A stretch of DNA of 64,000 bases from Fannyhessea vaginae DSM 15829 (GCF_000159235.2 NZ_ACGK02000002.1:62001-126000); one strand, 5' to 3'. Positions 45,592-55,201 are shown, numbered from the stretch's first letter. The notes: generated from the letters alone by a model not told the origin. Program-made: numbers and translations.

Positions 45592-47562
45592 ATGAACATC
45601 ACAAGAAAGTCTTTTTTATCACTTGCGTCTTGCGCTCTGCTTTTTGCAACAGGTTGTACGGGCCAAACCGAAGATCAGCCTCAGGACACTTCTTCCTCGG
45701 AATCGCCTGAGCCTGCGCTCAACTTGAGTGAATTTAAGGCATTGGAGCTCAAACGCGATGGGTGGAAATTTGATAAAGTGAACAACTGTTTTTATCAACT
45801 TGGTATTCCGTATTGCTTACATCCTGCGTCAAAAACATACGGATCGCTTTCTATTTATGTACCTGGTACGTATTTTCTTGCAAAACAAAAAGGTGATTCG
45901 TGGCAATGTACCACCCGAGATGACGCGCAGCTAGGTGGTTATACGCCTCAAACTGCTCCTATTGTTATGCCACTTAATTCTGCTTTTTTTACGCCACAAG
46001 CCTGTCCTAATGTCTATGAGTACGAAGGCATGCGTAGGTATTTACAAGCGGGCATGATTTATGTGTATGCTGGCTTTAGGGGCAGAAGTTCAGGATTTGA
46101 AAGCGATAAAAAAGAAATGTTCTCTGGGGGAGCGCCTTGGAGTGTGGTTGATCTTAAGAGTGCTATTCGATTTTTGCGCTACAATGCATCTGCTCTACCT
46201 GCTAATACCGATAACATTTTTACACTTTCTTATGGTGCAGGGGCAACTATAAGCTCTGTTTTAGGCTCTAGTGGCGATAGCGACCTCTATACGTCTTATC
46301 TCAAAAAAGTTGGCGCAGCCACACACGATAGTAAAGGAAATACTATTTCCGATAAAATTGCTGGTTGTGCGCTGTGGTGTCCTTTGCTTGATGCCGAGTT
46401 AGGGGACTGTGCCTATGAATGGATGATGGGGCAATTTGTAACGGATGAATCTCGCAAGGCGAATTCGTTCAAAAAGCAATTGTCTTCAGATCTTGCACAA
46501 GAGTATGCAGCTCGCTTGAATGAGCTTGGGCTGTGTGATAACCAAAATGAACGCCTTCTTCTTTCAAAATTAGATGACGGCAGTTACTGTGATGGATCAT
46601 ATTACAATTATGTGATGAAAACGCTTACTGACGCTGCAACCGATTTTATTACGCATACGCAATTCCCTTATGTTCAAACACCTTCACGGTTGATGGAGCC
46701 TGCGTTTCCGGGTAATTTGAACGAAAAATGCGTCAGTAGTACCACTAAAGAGCCAGAATCATCATCTTCTTCTGCTCAAGATGGGTCAAAACAAAAATTG
46801 TCGGGGGATCCAACATCGTCTGATAAAACTTCTACAGGAGTTTCAAAGGTACAGGGAACCTCGTACGAAACACCATCAAGTTATCTTGCATCACTTAACA
46901 GCGACACGCGCTGGATTACCTATTCTTCGTCAAAAGGAACGGTCACTATTAGTAATTTATGGGAATTTGTAAAGCATTGTAAAATTCCCAATAAAGCAGT
47001 ATGTGCTTTTGACGCACTAGATAAGTCTACGCCAAGCAATCAGCTCTTTGGAGTTGATAACGAATCTACCTTGCACTTTGATGCGCATGTTGCACATTTA
47101 CTTGCCGAGCACCAAGACGCATATAAAAAAGATTCTGCTTTTGATGCCAAGCTTGTAGATGCATATCGTCAAGATCTTGATAAGAAAGATTCTTTAGGTT
47201 CTTCGCAGCAGCTTCGTATCAATGCGCTCAATCCGCTTTATAACTTGTGTGGTTCAAGTGAGGGCTTTGGCAAAGCGCAGGTTGCACCATTTTGGCGCAT
47301 CAATACAGGGCTTATGCAGCAGGCCTCGCCTTTAACTACCGAGCTTAATTTGGTTGCTGCTCTAAAACATTATGATGGTGTAAAAGACGTTCAATTTACA
47401 CCCGTATGGGATAAGGGCTTTGAGCTTGCCGAAGTTAAAGGACATCCGCAAGATAACGCTATCCAATGGGTAAGTACCTGCATTAAGCAATTATCCGCTC
47501 TTCAAGAGCAAAAAGAGCAACAAGAGCAAGATGAGCAGAGTCAAGACGATAGTAGTGATTAA
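45592..47562 (+). CDS. Tannase-like alpha/beta-hydrolase lipoprotein
   Basis: A 656-residue lipoprotein. The signal peptide ends at the lipobox LLFATGC (Cys22), followed by a Ser/Glu/Pro linker. The region from about 60 to 230 resembles subtype B tannases or feruloyl-esterase-like proteins (MPLNSAFFTPQACPNV, GGAPWSVVDLKSAIRFLRYN). The nucleophile elbow reads TLSYG (Ser213), with Thr in place of the usual first Gly. A Ser/Thr-rich insert (about 385-425) and a Gln/Glu-rich tail are unusual. The His and Asp of the triad could not be placed, so activity is uncertain. TTGGAGG precedes ATG 45592. Confidence 0.65.
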   Translation: MNITRKSFLSLASCALLFATGCTGQTEDQPQDTSSSESPEPALNLSEFKALELKRDGWKFDKVNNCFYQLGIPYCLHPASKTYGSLSIYVPGTYFLAKQKGDSWQCTTRDDAQLGGYTPQTAPIVMPLNSAFFTPQACPNVYEYEGMRRYLQAGMIYVYAGFRGRSSGFESDKKEMFSGGAPWSVVDLKSAIRFLRYNASALPANTDNIFTLSYGAGATISSVLGSSGDSDLYTSYLKKVGAATHDSKGNTISDKIAGCALWCPLLDAELGDCAYEWMMGQFVTDESRKANSFKKQLSSDLAQEYAARLNELGLCDNQNERLLLSKLDDGSYCDGSYYNYVMKTLTDAATDFITHTQFPYVQTPSRLMEPAFPGNLNEKCVSSTTKEPESSSSSAQDGSKQKLSGDPTSSDKTSTGVSKVQGTSYETPSSYLASLNSDTRWITYSSSKGTVTISNLWEFVKHCKIPNKAVCAFDALDKSTPSNQLFGVDNESTLHFDAHVAHLLAEHQDAYKKDSAFDAKLVDAYRQDLDKKDSLGSSQQLRINALNPLYNLCGSSEGFGKAQVAPFWRINTGLMQQASPLTTELNLVAALKHYDGVKDVQFTPVWDKGFELAEVKGHPQDNAIQWVSTCIKQLSALQEQKEQQEQDEQSQDDSSD

Positions 47563-47638
47563 ACTTTTGATTCTTAGCGTTTGACGCTAACACAACATTT
47601 TATGTATCGAAGCCATAATACACACAGGAAGGGTCATT

Positions 47639-47977
47639 ATGGATCACAATTCATCTCATACGGTATCGGATGCACAAACAACGCTTGATCGTGCACAAAG
47701 TACGCATAATCGCGCGGTTGTAAGCGTTTTAGGAAAAAACCGCTGCGGTATCGTTGCAAAAGTTGCAACGATCCTTGCTAACAATAATGCAGATATTTTG
47801 GACATCTCGCAGACAATTATGTCTTCTATTTTTACGATGACTATGGTTGTAGATCTTTCAGAAGTTAGCGTTAGTTTTGCCGAGATTCAAGAGTCGCTTG
47901 ATAAGCTTGGAGAAACATTGCACGTTCAGATTACCATGCAGCGTGAAGATGTATTTACCTATATGTATCGCCTGTAA
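47639..47977 (+). CDS. ACT-domain protein (UPF0237 family)
   Basis: A 112-residue protein: about 25 hydrophilic residues, then an ACT domain of the UPF0237 type (AVVSVLGKNRCGIVAKVATILANNNADILDISQTIM). In many genomes this gene is directly followed by a UPF0210 (PFL-like, DUF711) gene with which it is thought to work; here the next gene is on the other strand and unrelated. Ligand unknown, probably an amino acid or related small molecule. AGGAAGGG precedes ATG 47639. Confidence 0.85.
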   Translation: MDHNSSHTVSDAQTTLDRAQSTHNRAVVSVLGKNRCGIVAKVATILANNNADILDISQTIMSSIFTMTMVVDLSEVSVSFAEIQESLDKLGETLHVQITMQREDVFTYMYRL

Positions 47978-48071
47978 TGCCGTGTATTTGCGCGACGTCT
48001 GTGATTCTTTTAATGCATAAGGCATAAGTTTCTAATATGCATACTGCATGTTAATGTGTATATCCATGGTG

Positions 48072-49451
48072 TTACAAGCGTTTAAGATTGTGACTGTGGT
48101 GGTGTTGTTCAAACTTTTCTTCTTCAAGCTTAAATTCGGGATCTTTGGGCGAAACAAGTTCGTCTTTTCCAGTAGTAGGATTGGTATGGTGAAAAAGTAC
48201 AGGCTCAAATAAATGCAATTTAAGCGTAAACACTAGCGAAAGTGCAAAAAGTACGATAAAAATGCAGATACGTGGCACTACCTCAACTTGCGTCATAAGA
48301 TAGGTTCCACAGCACAAAAATGCTGTCCACGCATACATAATAAGAACTGCTTGTTTTTGATTGAATCCTTCAGAAATAAGACGATGATGAATGTGCCCTT
48401 GATCAGCTTGACTAATACTGATATGTGCACGTTTTCTTCTAATAATAGCCGAAAACGTATCGATAATAGGAATGCCCGAAATAATAAGTGGCACCATAAT
48501 GGTAGTAAGACCTGCTACACGTGTTACCGATAAAAGCGAAATAACGCCTAAAGTAAAGCCAATTAACAAAGATCCTGAATCGCCTAAAAAGATTGAAGCG
48601 GGATTAAAATTATATTTTAGAAAACCTAGCGTTGATCCACACAGTGCAATTGCCAAAAACGCAGCATCAAGCCTATGTGCCATAATCGAGAGTACGAACA
48701 TAGTTGCACTTACAATAAAGGCAAGTCCTGTTGCCAGACCATCAAGGCCATCGATGAGGTTAAAAATATTAACGTATGCAACTAAGTAAAGAATTGTCAA
48801 AGGATACGCAATCCAGCCCAAATAGAGCGCGGATGAGCTTAATGGATTAACAATCACGCCAATAACAAGTCCGCCGCATACCGCACATGCAGCCGAGATA
48901 ATTTGACCAATGAGTTTTTGAAGTGGCGTTAAATGATAAATATCATCAAGAACACCAGTAATAAAAATGCAGATCATACCAAGCATAATAAGTGGGTAGT
49001 TAATGTATTGAAATACTTCACTGGGTAAAAATACGCTTGGCCAAAGATGAGCTAGAATACCTAAGTAATGAATAAGCAGCGTTAAGAAAATTCCCGTAAA
49101 AACGGCAACACCACCCATGCGGGGAATGGGCTTTTTATTCACGCGGCGTTTTCCGGGGTAGTCAATAGCTCCAAGTTTGTGGGCGATTATTTTGGCAAGT
49201 GGTGTAAGTGCCAAAACAGTTACGAATGCTATAAAAAATAAGCAAAGAGAACACATAAGCGTAAATGGAGATACTATTGATCCAAGTACAGGTAGGATGT
49301 TTAGAAATCCTAAAGAAGATGTAGATATAGGTAGATCCTTAAAACAAGATATACCAAGTGCTTGTAAATTAGGGTGATAACCTAAAGTAGAAAATGCGGG
49401 ATCAAGGTGGGTAAAATTGCTCACGCTATAATCTATAAGATTTGTGAGCAT
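48072..49451 (-). CDS. Undecaprenyl-phosphate GlcNAc-1-phosphate transferase (WecA/TagO/MraY family)
   Basis: A 459-residue polytopic membrane enzyme that starts cell-surface polymer synthesis on undecaprenyl phosphate. AIDYPGKRRVNKKPIPRMGG, ITGVLDDIYHLTPLQK (catalytic Asp-Asp), NLIDGLDGLATG, FLGDSGSLLIG and QADQGHIHHRLI identify the WecA/TagO group rather than MraY. About 65 residues at the N terminus precede the conserved part. The minus-strand ATG has ATAAGGAG upstream. The C-terminal tail (about 45 residues) is His/Glu-rich and cytoplasmic. No other polymer genes are adjacent. Confidence 0.9.
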   Translation of the reverse strand: MLTNLIDYSVSNFTHLDPAFSTLGYHPNLQALGISCFKDLPISTSSLGFLNILPVLGSIVSPFTLMCSLCLFFIAFVTVLALTPLAKIIAHKLGAIDYPGKRRVNKKPIPRMGGVAVFTGIFLTLLIHYLGILAHLWPSVFLPSEVFQYINYPLIMLGMICIFITGVLDDIYHLTPLQKLIGQIISAACAVCGGLVIGVIVNPLSSSALYLGWIAYPLTILYLVAYVNIFNLIDGLDGLATGLAFIVSATMFVLSIMAHRLDAAFLAIALCGSTLGFLKYNFNPASIFLGDSGSLLIGFTLGVISLLSVTRVAGLTTIMVPLIISGIPIIDTFSAIIRRKRAHISISQADQGHIHHRLISEGFNQKQAVLIMYAWTAFLCCGTYLMTQVEVVPRICIFIVLFALSLVFTLKLHLFEPVLFHHTNPTTGKDELVSPKDPEFKLEEEKFEQHHHSHNLKRL

Positions 49452-49588
49452 AAAACTTTCTCCTTATCTTACCCTGCGTTCTTGCAGACACGAGGTAAAT
49501 CAACGTTGTTGGCCAATAGTTACATATATCTTAAGTTTGAACGATAATGACTTTCTATTCAAGTCTATTTTATAGTGAAAAAATTCGC

Positions 49589-49594
49589 TATAGT
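49589..49594 (+). promoter_or_regulatory. -10 box of the 6S RNA candidate
   Basis: TATAGT, eight bases before the start of the closing stem of the RNA at 49602. A -35 was not clear. Confidence 0.45.
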
Positions 49595-49601
49595 AATAGT
49601 A

Positions 49602-49763
49602 GCGTCCTTTCGTAGTACAACTGGGTGAACCGACAAGCGTTTTGAGGGAGCTCATATTTCGTGTTCAGTACAGGCATCCTTCACAGTTGAGGAAGCTGGA
49701 ACAAGCGATGAGAGCACCCACCTTATGGAAGGTGGGTTCATTTCGCACCTACGAAAGGGCGTG
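49602..49763 (+). ncRNA. ssrS: 6S RNA candidate
   Basis: The segment folds as 6S RNA does. A 13-base closing stem joins CGTCCTTTCGTAG (49603-49615) and CTACGAAAGGGCG (49749-49761). Inside, the 5' strand is unpaired, the inner stem joins CTCAT and TGTTCAG to CTGGAACA and ATGAG, and the 3' strand carries a small hairpin ACCCACCTT ATGG AAGGTGGGT (49716-49737), as in E. coli 6S. The bases GAGCTCATATTTC resemble the GAGCCGATATTTC of E. coli 6S. A TATAGT box lies just upstream. 6S RNA binds the housekeeping RNA polymerase in stationary phase. Confidence 0.65.
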
Positions 49764-50029
49764 TTTTCGTGGCATGACCATGATTTTACTGTCGTTTTGG
49801 CGGACGCATAGAAACACATTGATCGAGTGTGTTATAAATGCAAATCATCAATAGGTTACCTTTTGAACGCATGCATAAACGATGACTTTAATTTACCTGT
49901 TTTCCATAGTTTTGCTGTAGCACATACCTGATGATGAGCGTATACTTTTGCACGGATTTTGTAAGTTTATCGTGTAAAGCATGAAGTATTGCTTGTCAAT
50001 ATACATAAACAAGAGCTTTGTGTGTTGTC
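49764..50029 (+). other. Intergenic stretch before the NlpC/P60 gene
   Basis: 266 bases without a supported gene. The 3' end of the 6S candidate and the promoter of the hydrolase should lie here; no strong terminator or promoter was identified. Confidence 0.5.
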
Positions 50030-52555
50030 ATGTTGAAATTCGAGGTGATCTCTACGAAAAAACAGTGTATTCATCCTTTTTGGGTGCGCCATTCAAAAGC
50101 TCAACTTATAAGAGGACTCGCACTTTCTGCAGTTGTAAGTGGTCTACTTTTTGGTTCGTTGTCTTCATCTGTCTTTGCTGCTTCAAAGGCGGATACTCCA
50201 CAGACAAGCATATCAAATACAAATGCGCCTCATAAAGCAAATACGTCAACCGCGCCCACGTCAGAAGAGGTTCCTCAGACAGGATGGGTTCGTGACAATA
50301 AAGGTCTTTATTATCGTTTAGAAGACGGTAGCAAAGCGTATTCTACGTGGATAAAGACTGATAAGGGTTATCGTTATGTTACTAATGACGGTTATTGTGC
50401 CCGTGGTTGGCTGTGGATGCCTAACGGTAAATGGTTCTACTTTAATAAAGACTCCTACCAGATGGTAACAGGTAAACTAACCGATGGTAATAAAGACTAC
50501 TGGTTAGATGAAAATGCAGGACTTCTGTATGACCGCTGGGTACAAGATAGCCAAGGAAACTGGTTACACACCGATGATAATGGAGTCTTAGCAACAGGCT
50601 GGTTTAAGACCAAAAGCGGATACTGGTTCTACTTTAATCAAGACCATACTATGAAGACAGGTATCCTAACCGATAAAGGCTATACCTTTTGGTTAGATAA
50701 AAACGATGGATTACTCTATAACGAGTGGGTAAAAGACGAATCTGGTAACTGGCTTCACACCGATGGTAATGGTTGTCTTGTTAAAGGTTGGTATCATGCA
50801 CCTAACGGTAAATGGTTCTACTTTAATAAAGACTCCTACCAGATGGTAACAGGTAAACTAACCGATGATAATAAAGACTACTGGTTAGATGAAAATGCAG
50901 GACTTCTGTATGACTCTTGGGTACAAGACGCTAAAGGTAATTGGCTTCACACCGATGATAACGGTGTCTTAGCAACAGGCTGGTTTAAGACAAAAAGCGG
51001 ATACTGGTTCTACTTTAATCAAGACCATACTATGAAAACAGGTATCTTAACCGATAGAGGTTATACCTTTTGGTTAGATAAAAACGATGGATTACTCTAT
51101 AACGAGTGGGTAAAAGACGAATCTGGCAAATGGCTTCGTACTGACGGTAATGGTTGCCTGCTTACTGGTTGGTATCATGCACCTAACGGTAAATGGTTCT
51201 ACTTTAATAAAGACTCCTACCAGATGGTAACAGGTAAACTAACCGATGGTAATAAAGACTACTGGTTAGATGAAAATGCAGGACTTCTGTATGACGCTTG
51301 GATTCAAGTTAGTCAAAATTCCTGGATGCACACTGATAGCAATGGAGTATTAGTTAAGGGCTGGTATACCATTTCTAACGGTAAACGTTTCTTCTTTGAC
51401 CCGCAGGATCTACTCACACGCTTTAAAAAAGTTGCAGTAGATAATCATTTCTACTGGATAGATCAAGATGCAGGACTTTTGTACAATACCATTGTAAGCG
51501 ATGGTAACAGCAAATTCCTTATTGATGGAAATGGCCAAGTTCAAGGTCAAATTACAGATGATGTATTTATTGCTTCTGATGGATCAACTCCTACAGGTTT
51601 AATTTCTGCGTGTGGTAAGAACTTTTATGTAGATCCTCATTCAAAGAAACTCCGTAAGGGTACTTTTACGGTTAATGACCTCCATTTTTATGCGAACGAC
51701 GATTATGTTTTGTTGGATCATACTGAAGAAATCAACGGTAAGCTCTACGCATATTCAAAGCTGGGCACACCATGCTCTGGCTGGCTTTATAGTAATGACG
51801 CATGGTATTATGCTGCCGATGCGTCTGGTTTATGTGCCACTGGTTGGCAAAAAGTAAACGGAGTTTATTATTATCTTGATCCTACAACCTATCAAATGCA
51901 AACTGGTTGGTTAACCGATCCAACGGGTGTATTTTACCTTGAGTCAAACGGCGCCATGCTTGCAAGTTGTGATAAAACTATTGATGGATATGTATATCGC
52001 TTTGATTCTAATGGTCGTTGCGATAAAGTGGGTTATCAAAATCCTGCAGGTTATTTCCGTGTATCATCGTGGAATGTACCTTCGGTGTGGGGAGCTCCGT
52101 ATCCATTTAACTATATGACGCCTTCGCGTATTGGCGTGAATGCCTCAAGACAAGAGTGTATTGATGCTTTTCTAAGTCGTGCTAAAGAATATATAGGTAC
52201 TCCGTATGTATGGGATTATGCATGTGCTCCAGGTGTTGGAACCGATTGTGTAGGACTTGTCATGCAATGTGCATATGCTTGTGGTATGGATTTGGGCGAA
52301 TTTAATCCATATGATCACTGGGCCACAGGTCCTTATGGTTGGCATAGTCATGATGCTAATAATTTATACAATAGTGGCATGTATCAAAGCATTAATCTTG
52401 CAGACAGACAACCAGGAGATCTCATATTCTGGCGCGGTCATGTTGCAATTTACTGTGGCGGTGATTGGATCATAGAAGCTTATCCGCCTGACGTACATTG
52501 GAGCCACTTGTATGATCATGGAGCTCCTATTGGTTGTGGAAGAATCTTTATCTAG
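50030..52555 (+). CDS. Secreted cell-wall hydrolase: cell-wall-binding repeats plus NlpC/P60
   Basis: An 841-residue exported protein. A signal peptide (AQLIRGLALSAVVSGLLFGSL, cleavage near VFA/ASK) is followed by more than a dozen aromatic repeats of about 20 residues (GWYHAPNGKWFYFN, GNWLHTDDNG), the choline/glucan-binding type. The C-terminal NlpC/P60 peptidase has Cys740 (GTDCVGLVMQ) and His804 (WRGHVAIYCGG). It would cleave peptide bonds in peptidoglycan while docked to the wall. Start uncertain: ATG 50030 has no good site, whereas GAGGTGATC (50042-50050) lies before an ACG codon at 50054 that is followed by AAA AAA. Confidence 0.88.
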   Translation: MLKFEVISTKKQCIHPFWVRHSKAQLIRGLALSAVVSGLLFGSLSSSVFAASKADTPQTSISNTNAPHKANTSTAPTSEEVPQTGWVRDNKGLYYRLEDGSKAYSTWIKTDKGYRYVTNDGYCARGWLWMPNGKWFYFNKDSYQMVTGKLTDGNKDYWLDENAGLLYDRWVQDSQGNWLHTDDNGVLATGWFKTKSGYWFYFNQDHTMKTGILTDKGYTFWLDKNDGLLYNEWVKDESGNWLHTDGNGCLVKGWYHAPNGKWFYFNKDSYQMVTGKLTDDNKDYWLDENAGLLYDSWVQDAKGNWLHTDDNGVLATGWFKTKSGYWFYFNQDHTMKTGILTDRGYTFWLDKNDGLLYNEWVKDESGKWLRTDGNGCLLTGWYHAPNGKWFYFNKDSYQMVTGKLTDGNKDYWLDENAGLLYDAWIQVSQNSWMHTDSNGVLVKGWYTISNGKRFFFDPQDLLTRFKKVAVDNHFYWIDQDAGLLYNTIVSDGNSKFLIDGNGQVQGQITDDVFIASDGSTPTGLISACGKNFYVDPHSKKLRKGTFTVNDLHFYANDDYVLLDHTEEINGKLYAYSKLGTPCSGWLYSNDAWYYAADASGLCATGWQKVNGVYYYLDPTTYQMQTGWLTDPTGVFYLESNGAMLASCDKTIDGYVYRFDSNGRCDKVGYQNPAGYFRVSSWNVPSVWGAPYPFNYMTPSRIGVNASRQECIDAFLSRAKEYIGTPYVWDYACAPGVGTDCVGLVMQCAYACGMDLGEFNPYDHWATGPYGWHSHDANNLYNSGMYQSINLADRQPGDLIFWRGHVAIYCGGDWIIEAYPPDVHWSHLYDHGAPIGCGRIFI
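50420..51298 (+). repeat. 381-base in-gene tandem repeat
   Basis: Two complete units (50420-50800, 50801-51181) and a partial third (from 51182) repeat the same 127-codon block with near-identical bases. The block starts CCTAACGGTAAATGGTTC each time. Within the unit the smaller 20-residue modules recur. Such identity at the DNA level points to recent duplication or gene conversion and to length variation among strains. Confidence 0.9.
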
Positions 52556-52564
52556 CTTGTCTTG

Positions 52565-52592
52565 CGCGCGCTCATATGAGCGCGCGTTTTAT
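52565..52592 (+). terminator. Terminator of the NlpC/P60 gene
   Basis: A 22-base perfect palindrome, with arms CGCGCGCTCAT / ATGAGCGCGCG (52565-52586), followed by TTTTAT. Confidence 0.88.
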
Positions 52593-52688
52593 ATGAAGGC
52601 TCTTATTTGTTTATTAAATGACAATTTTGTGTATCAACAGCAATAACACGTTGAAAACCAACAAAGTTTGAACCTTATAACCATATAT

Positions 52689-52732
52689 AAATGGCTCTTG
52701 ACTGTATTCTAAACAGTGCTCAAGAGCCATTT
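52689..52732. terminator. Terminator at the 3' end of kup
   Basis: A 13-base stem AAATGGCTCTTGA / TCAAGAGCCATTT (52689-52701 and 52720-52732), with an inner CTGT / ACAG. It lies just past the kup stop on the minus strand. Confidence 0.8.
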
Positions 52733-52765
52733 TAGGTAAACACTATGAATTAAGCCTGTGAGTAC

Positions 52766-55201
52766 TTATTGCGTGTGTTTAGGCGTATTACGCGTGTTAG
52801 AAGGATGAGTTGTGTGGTCATGCGGCAGATTATGCATGTCTTGCGCCTCAGGTTCAAAAATGCCCGTATCAGTGCCTATAAATTCTTCACCTTGATAGCT
52901 ATACTCATCATCTTCACTATCATCGTTATCATCCAGTCTAAGTGGTCTAAAGCTAGCTGTATCTCCACCAATAAGTGAGTGTTCAACCGACTCATACGAA
53001 TCTGCAAGTTCGTGTTTAACGCTGGCAGAAAAGATATCTTCATCACTGTCGTCTATGTGCATAACTCCTGTTTGTTCAGGAGAGGGGTTTACGTGAAGTG
53101 GTTTCATAATGCGTGTAAGGCGGTGCTGCTGTTTTGCTCGTGTAAAGAGTGGTACATACTCAAAAATAATGCTTGAGTTTTCAAGGCCATACCATTTGAC
53201 AGGCGATCCGCAAAGTCTACGAATAATATACTTAGCTTCAATTACCACGCGATTAAGACCAGAGATATTGGTTTCGGGCGACAAAACCTTACGCAGCATG
53301 CAGAATCTAAAGTCGCCAACATTGCTATTTTCTCGATAAATTGAATACTTGTGATGCTGAGGGTGCAGAATTCGCGCATCTACCATATCGGAAACAATTT
53401 GATACAGATAGGTATTAATTCGCTGGTTTACTCTAAATCCAAGACGGAGCTGTACTTTAAAAATAAAGTTGGTACCAAAGTTTTCTACCAAATATTCGTG
53501 AGTGTATGGTTCATTGGTAACTTTAATATTTACAAACCAGTATGCTTTTGCACGTTTTGGACGCTTATCCAAAATTGAGTATAAAATGTCACGGTCAAGA
53601 CGGTCTTGAGATGAGTCATTTGATAAAAAGACAATGTTGTCAGCGGTAAAGGGGAATTCACGGTCGCGTTTAAGACGGCGCAGCTGATCGATATATTTAA
53701 CGATGGGTAAATAGACGGTTTGTGTATGTTCTACTGCTGTTGCGCGCCTCCATATATACATAATGGCAAACATTGCTGCTGCCATAAGCACGGTAAAATA
53801 TCCACCATGGAAAAACTTGGTGAGCGATGAGAAGAAAAACATCAGCTCAATTGCACCAAAGAACAGACCAAAGATAATAGCTGCGGGTTTGTTACGTTTA
53901 ATTGAAGTTAAGTAGGTGTACAACAAAATGGTGGTCATTAACATGGTTGCGGTGATAGCCAAACCATAGGCAGCTTCCATATGATTGGAGGTTTGGAAGA
54001 TAAGCACAACAAGTATGCATGCAAGCCACATGGTATTGTTAACAAGCGGGATATAGATTTGACCTTTATTAAGCGATGGATAATTTATTTTCATATGTGG
54101 CATGAGGTCTAAGTGAATTGCTTCGGAAATAATGGAATACGAGCCAGTAATAAGTGCTTGAGATGCAATAATAGCGGCAAGAGTTGAAAGTATAACTGCA
54201 AATACGCGATAATTTGGATCGATCATCTGAAAAAACGGATTTAAGTCGTCCATGCTTGCAAGCCCTAATGATGAGTTATGCACAAGTATCCATGCACCTT
54301 GTCCTAAATAGTTAAGGATAAGGCAGGTCTTAACAAAAGGCCACGTTGCAAAAATATTGACCTTACCAACATGGCCCATATCACTATAAAGTGCTTCTGC
54401 ACCTGTGGTACAAAGAAACACGTTACCAAGCACCATTAAACCAGCAGCATTTATCTGGCCATTAAACAAAAATACAATTCCACGTATGGGATTAAGCGCG
54501 CGCAAAACATTGAGATCGGCGCATAAATTGAGAAGACCTGAAATGCCTAAGTAGAGAAACCATACGGTCATGATAGGGCCAAAAGCCTTACCAATCGAAG
54601 ATGTTCCTGATCGTTGTACAAAGAACAAAAGACAAATAATAGTGATGGTAATAATTACAACCACGCTTTGGCGTCCACCCATAAGCACGCGTATAAAAGG
54701 AATGGTTCGCAGACCCTCGATGGCGGTGGTAACTGTTACGGCAGGTGTTAAAATACCGTCTGCAAGTAGTGCAGCTCCGCCTATCATAGCAGGGATAATA
54801 AGCCATTTTCCAAAACGCTTGACAAGTGAGTACAGCGCAAAAATACCACCTTCATTGTGGTTGTCGGCGCTCATTGCTACAAATACATATTTTACGGTTG
54901 TAATAAGGGTAAGCGTCCAAATAATAAGTGAAAGAGCTCCTAATACAACATCTTCTTTCATAGTCATAAGTCCGCCGTTGCCTGTCATAATGGCTTTAAG
55001 CGTATACATGGGACTTGTTCCTATGTCACCATATACAATACCTAGAGTTACCAGCATCATGGACGCGCTTAAGGGTATAGACGGCATTTTAGCACGCGCT
55101 GTTGCCGCAATGCGACCCGTTTGTCCTATGCGACCTGTGACGTTTGCATTTTGTATCGACTGCATATTGCCACCAGATGCGCCAGAAGACGATGTAAACA
55201 T
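52766..55201 (-). CDS. kup: Potassium uptake protein Kup/Trk family
   Basis: An 811-residue K+ transporter. The N-terminal signature LGIVYGDIGTSPMYTLKAI, TTVKYVFVAMSADNHNEGG, GGAALLADGILTPAVTV and SQALITGSYSIISEA are typical, and about 12 membrane helices are followed by a long cytoplasmic C-terminal region ending in a Asp/Glu/His-rich tail. Most Kup proteins are 620-680 residues, so the tail is long. The ATG at 55201 is chosen; GTG 55207 is also in frame, with a weak site. No partner gene is required. Likely constitutive potassium/proton symport. Confidence 0.93.
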   Translation of the reverse strand: MFTSSSGASGGNMQSIQNANVTGRIGQTGRIAATARAKMPSIPLSASMMLVTLGIVYGDIGTSPMYTLKAIMTGNGGLMTMKEDVVLGALSLIIWTLTLITTVKYVFVAMSADNHNEGGIFALYSLVKRFGKWLIIPAMIGGAALLADGILTPAVTVTTAIEGLRTIPFIRVLMGGRQSVVVIITITIICLLFFVQRSGTSSIGKAFGPIMTVWFLYLGISGLLNLCADLNVLRALNPIRGIVFLFNGQINAAGLMVLGNVFLCTTGAEALYSDMGHVGKVNIFATWPFVKTCLILNYLGQGAWILVHNSSLGLASMDDLNPFFQMIDPNYRVFAVILSTLAAIIASQALITGSYSIISEAIHLDLMPHMKINYPSLNKGQIYIPLVNNTMWLACILVVLIFQTSNHMEAAYGLAITATMLMTTILLYTYLTSIKRNKPAAIIFGLFFGAIELMFFFSSLTKFFHGGYFTVLMAAAMFAIMYIWRRATAVEHTQTVYLPIVKYIDQLRRLKRDREFPFTADNIVFLSNDSSQDRLDRDILYSILDKRPKRAKAYWFVNIKVTNEPYTHEYLVENFGTNFIFKVQLRLGFRVNQRINTYLYQIVSDMVDARILHPQHHKYSIYRENSNVGDFRFCMLRKVLSPETNISGLNRVVIEAKYIIRRLCGSPVKWYGLENSSIIFEYVPLFTRAKQQHRLTRIMKPLHVNPSPEQTGVMHIDDSDEDIFSASVKHELADSYESVEHSLIGGDTASFRPLRLDDNDDSEDDEYSYQGEEFIGTDTGIFEPEAQDMHNLPHDHTTHPSNTRNTPKHTQ

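Noticed and set aside
45592..47562. Calling the tannase-like protein a definite pseudoenzyme because the usual GTSAGG serine seemed to be Gly
   Set aside because: A second alignment places Ser213 of TLSYG as a plausible nucleophile, so loss of catalysis cannot be claimed.
49642..49854. Plus-strand frame overlapping the 6S candidate
   Set aside because: The sequence is explained by RNA stems with long-range pairing. The peptide shows no recognisable features.
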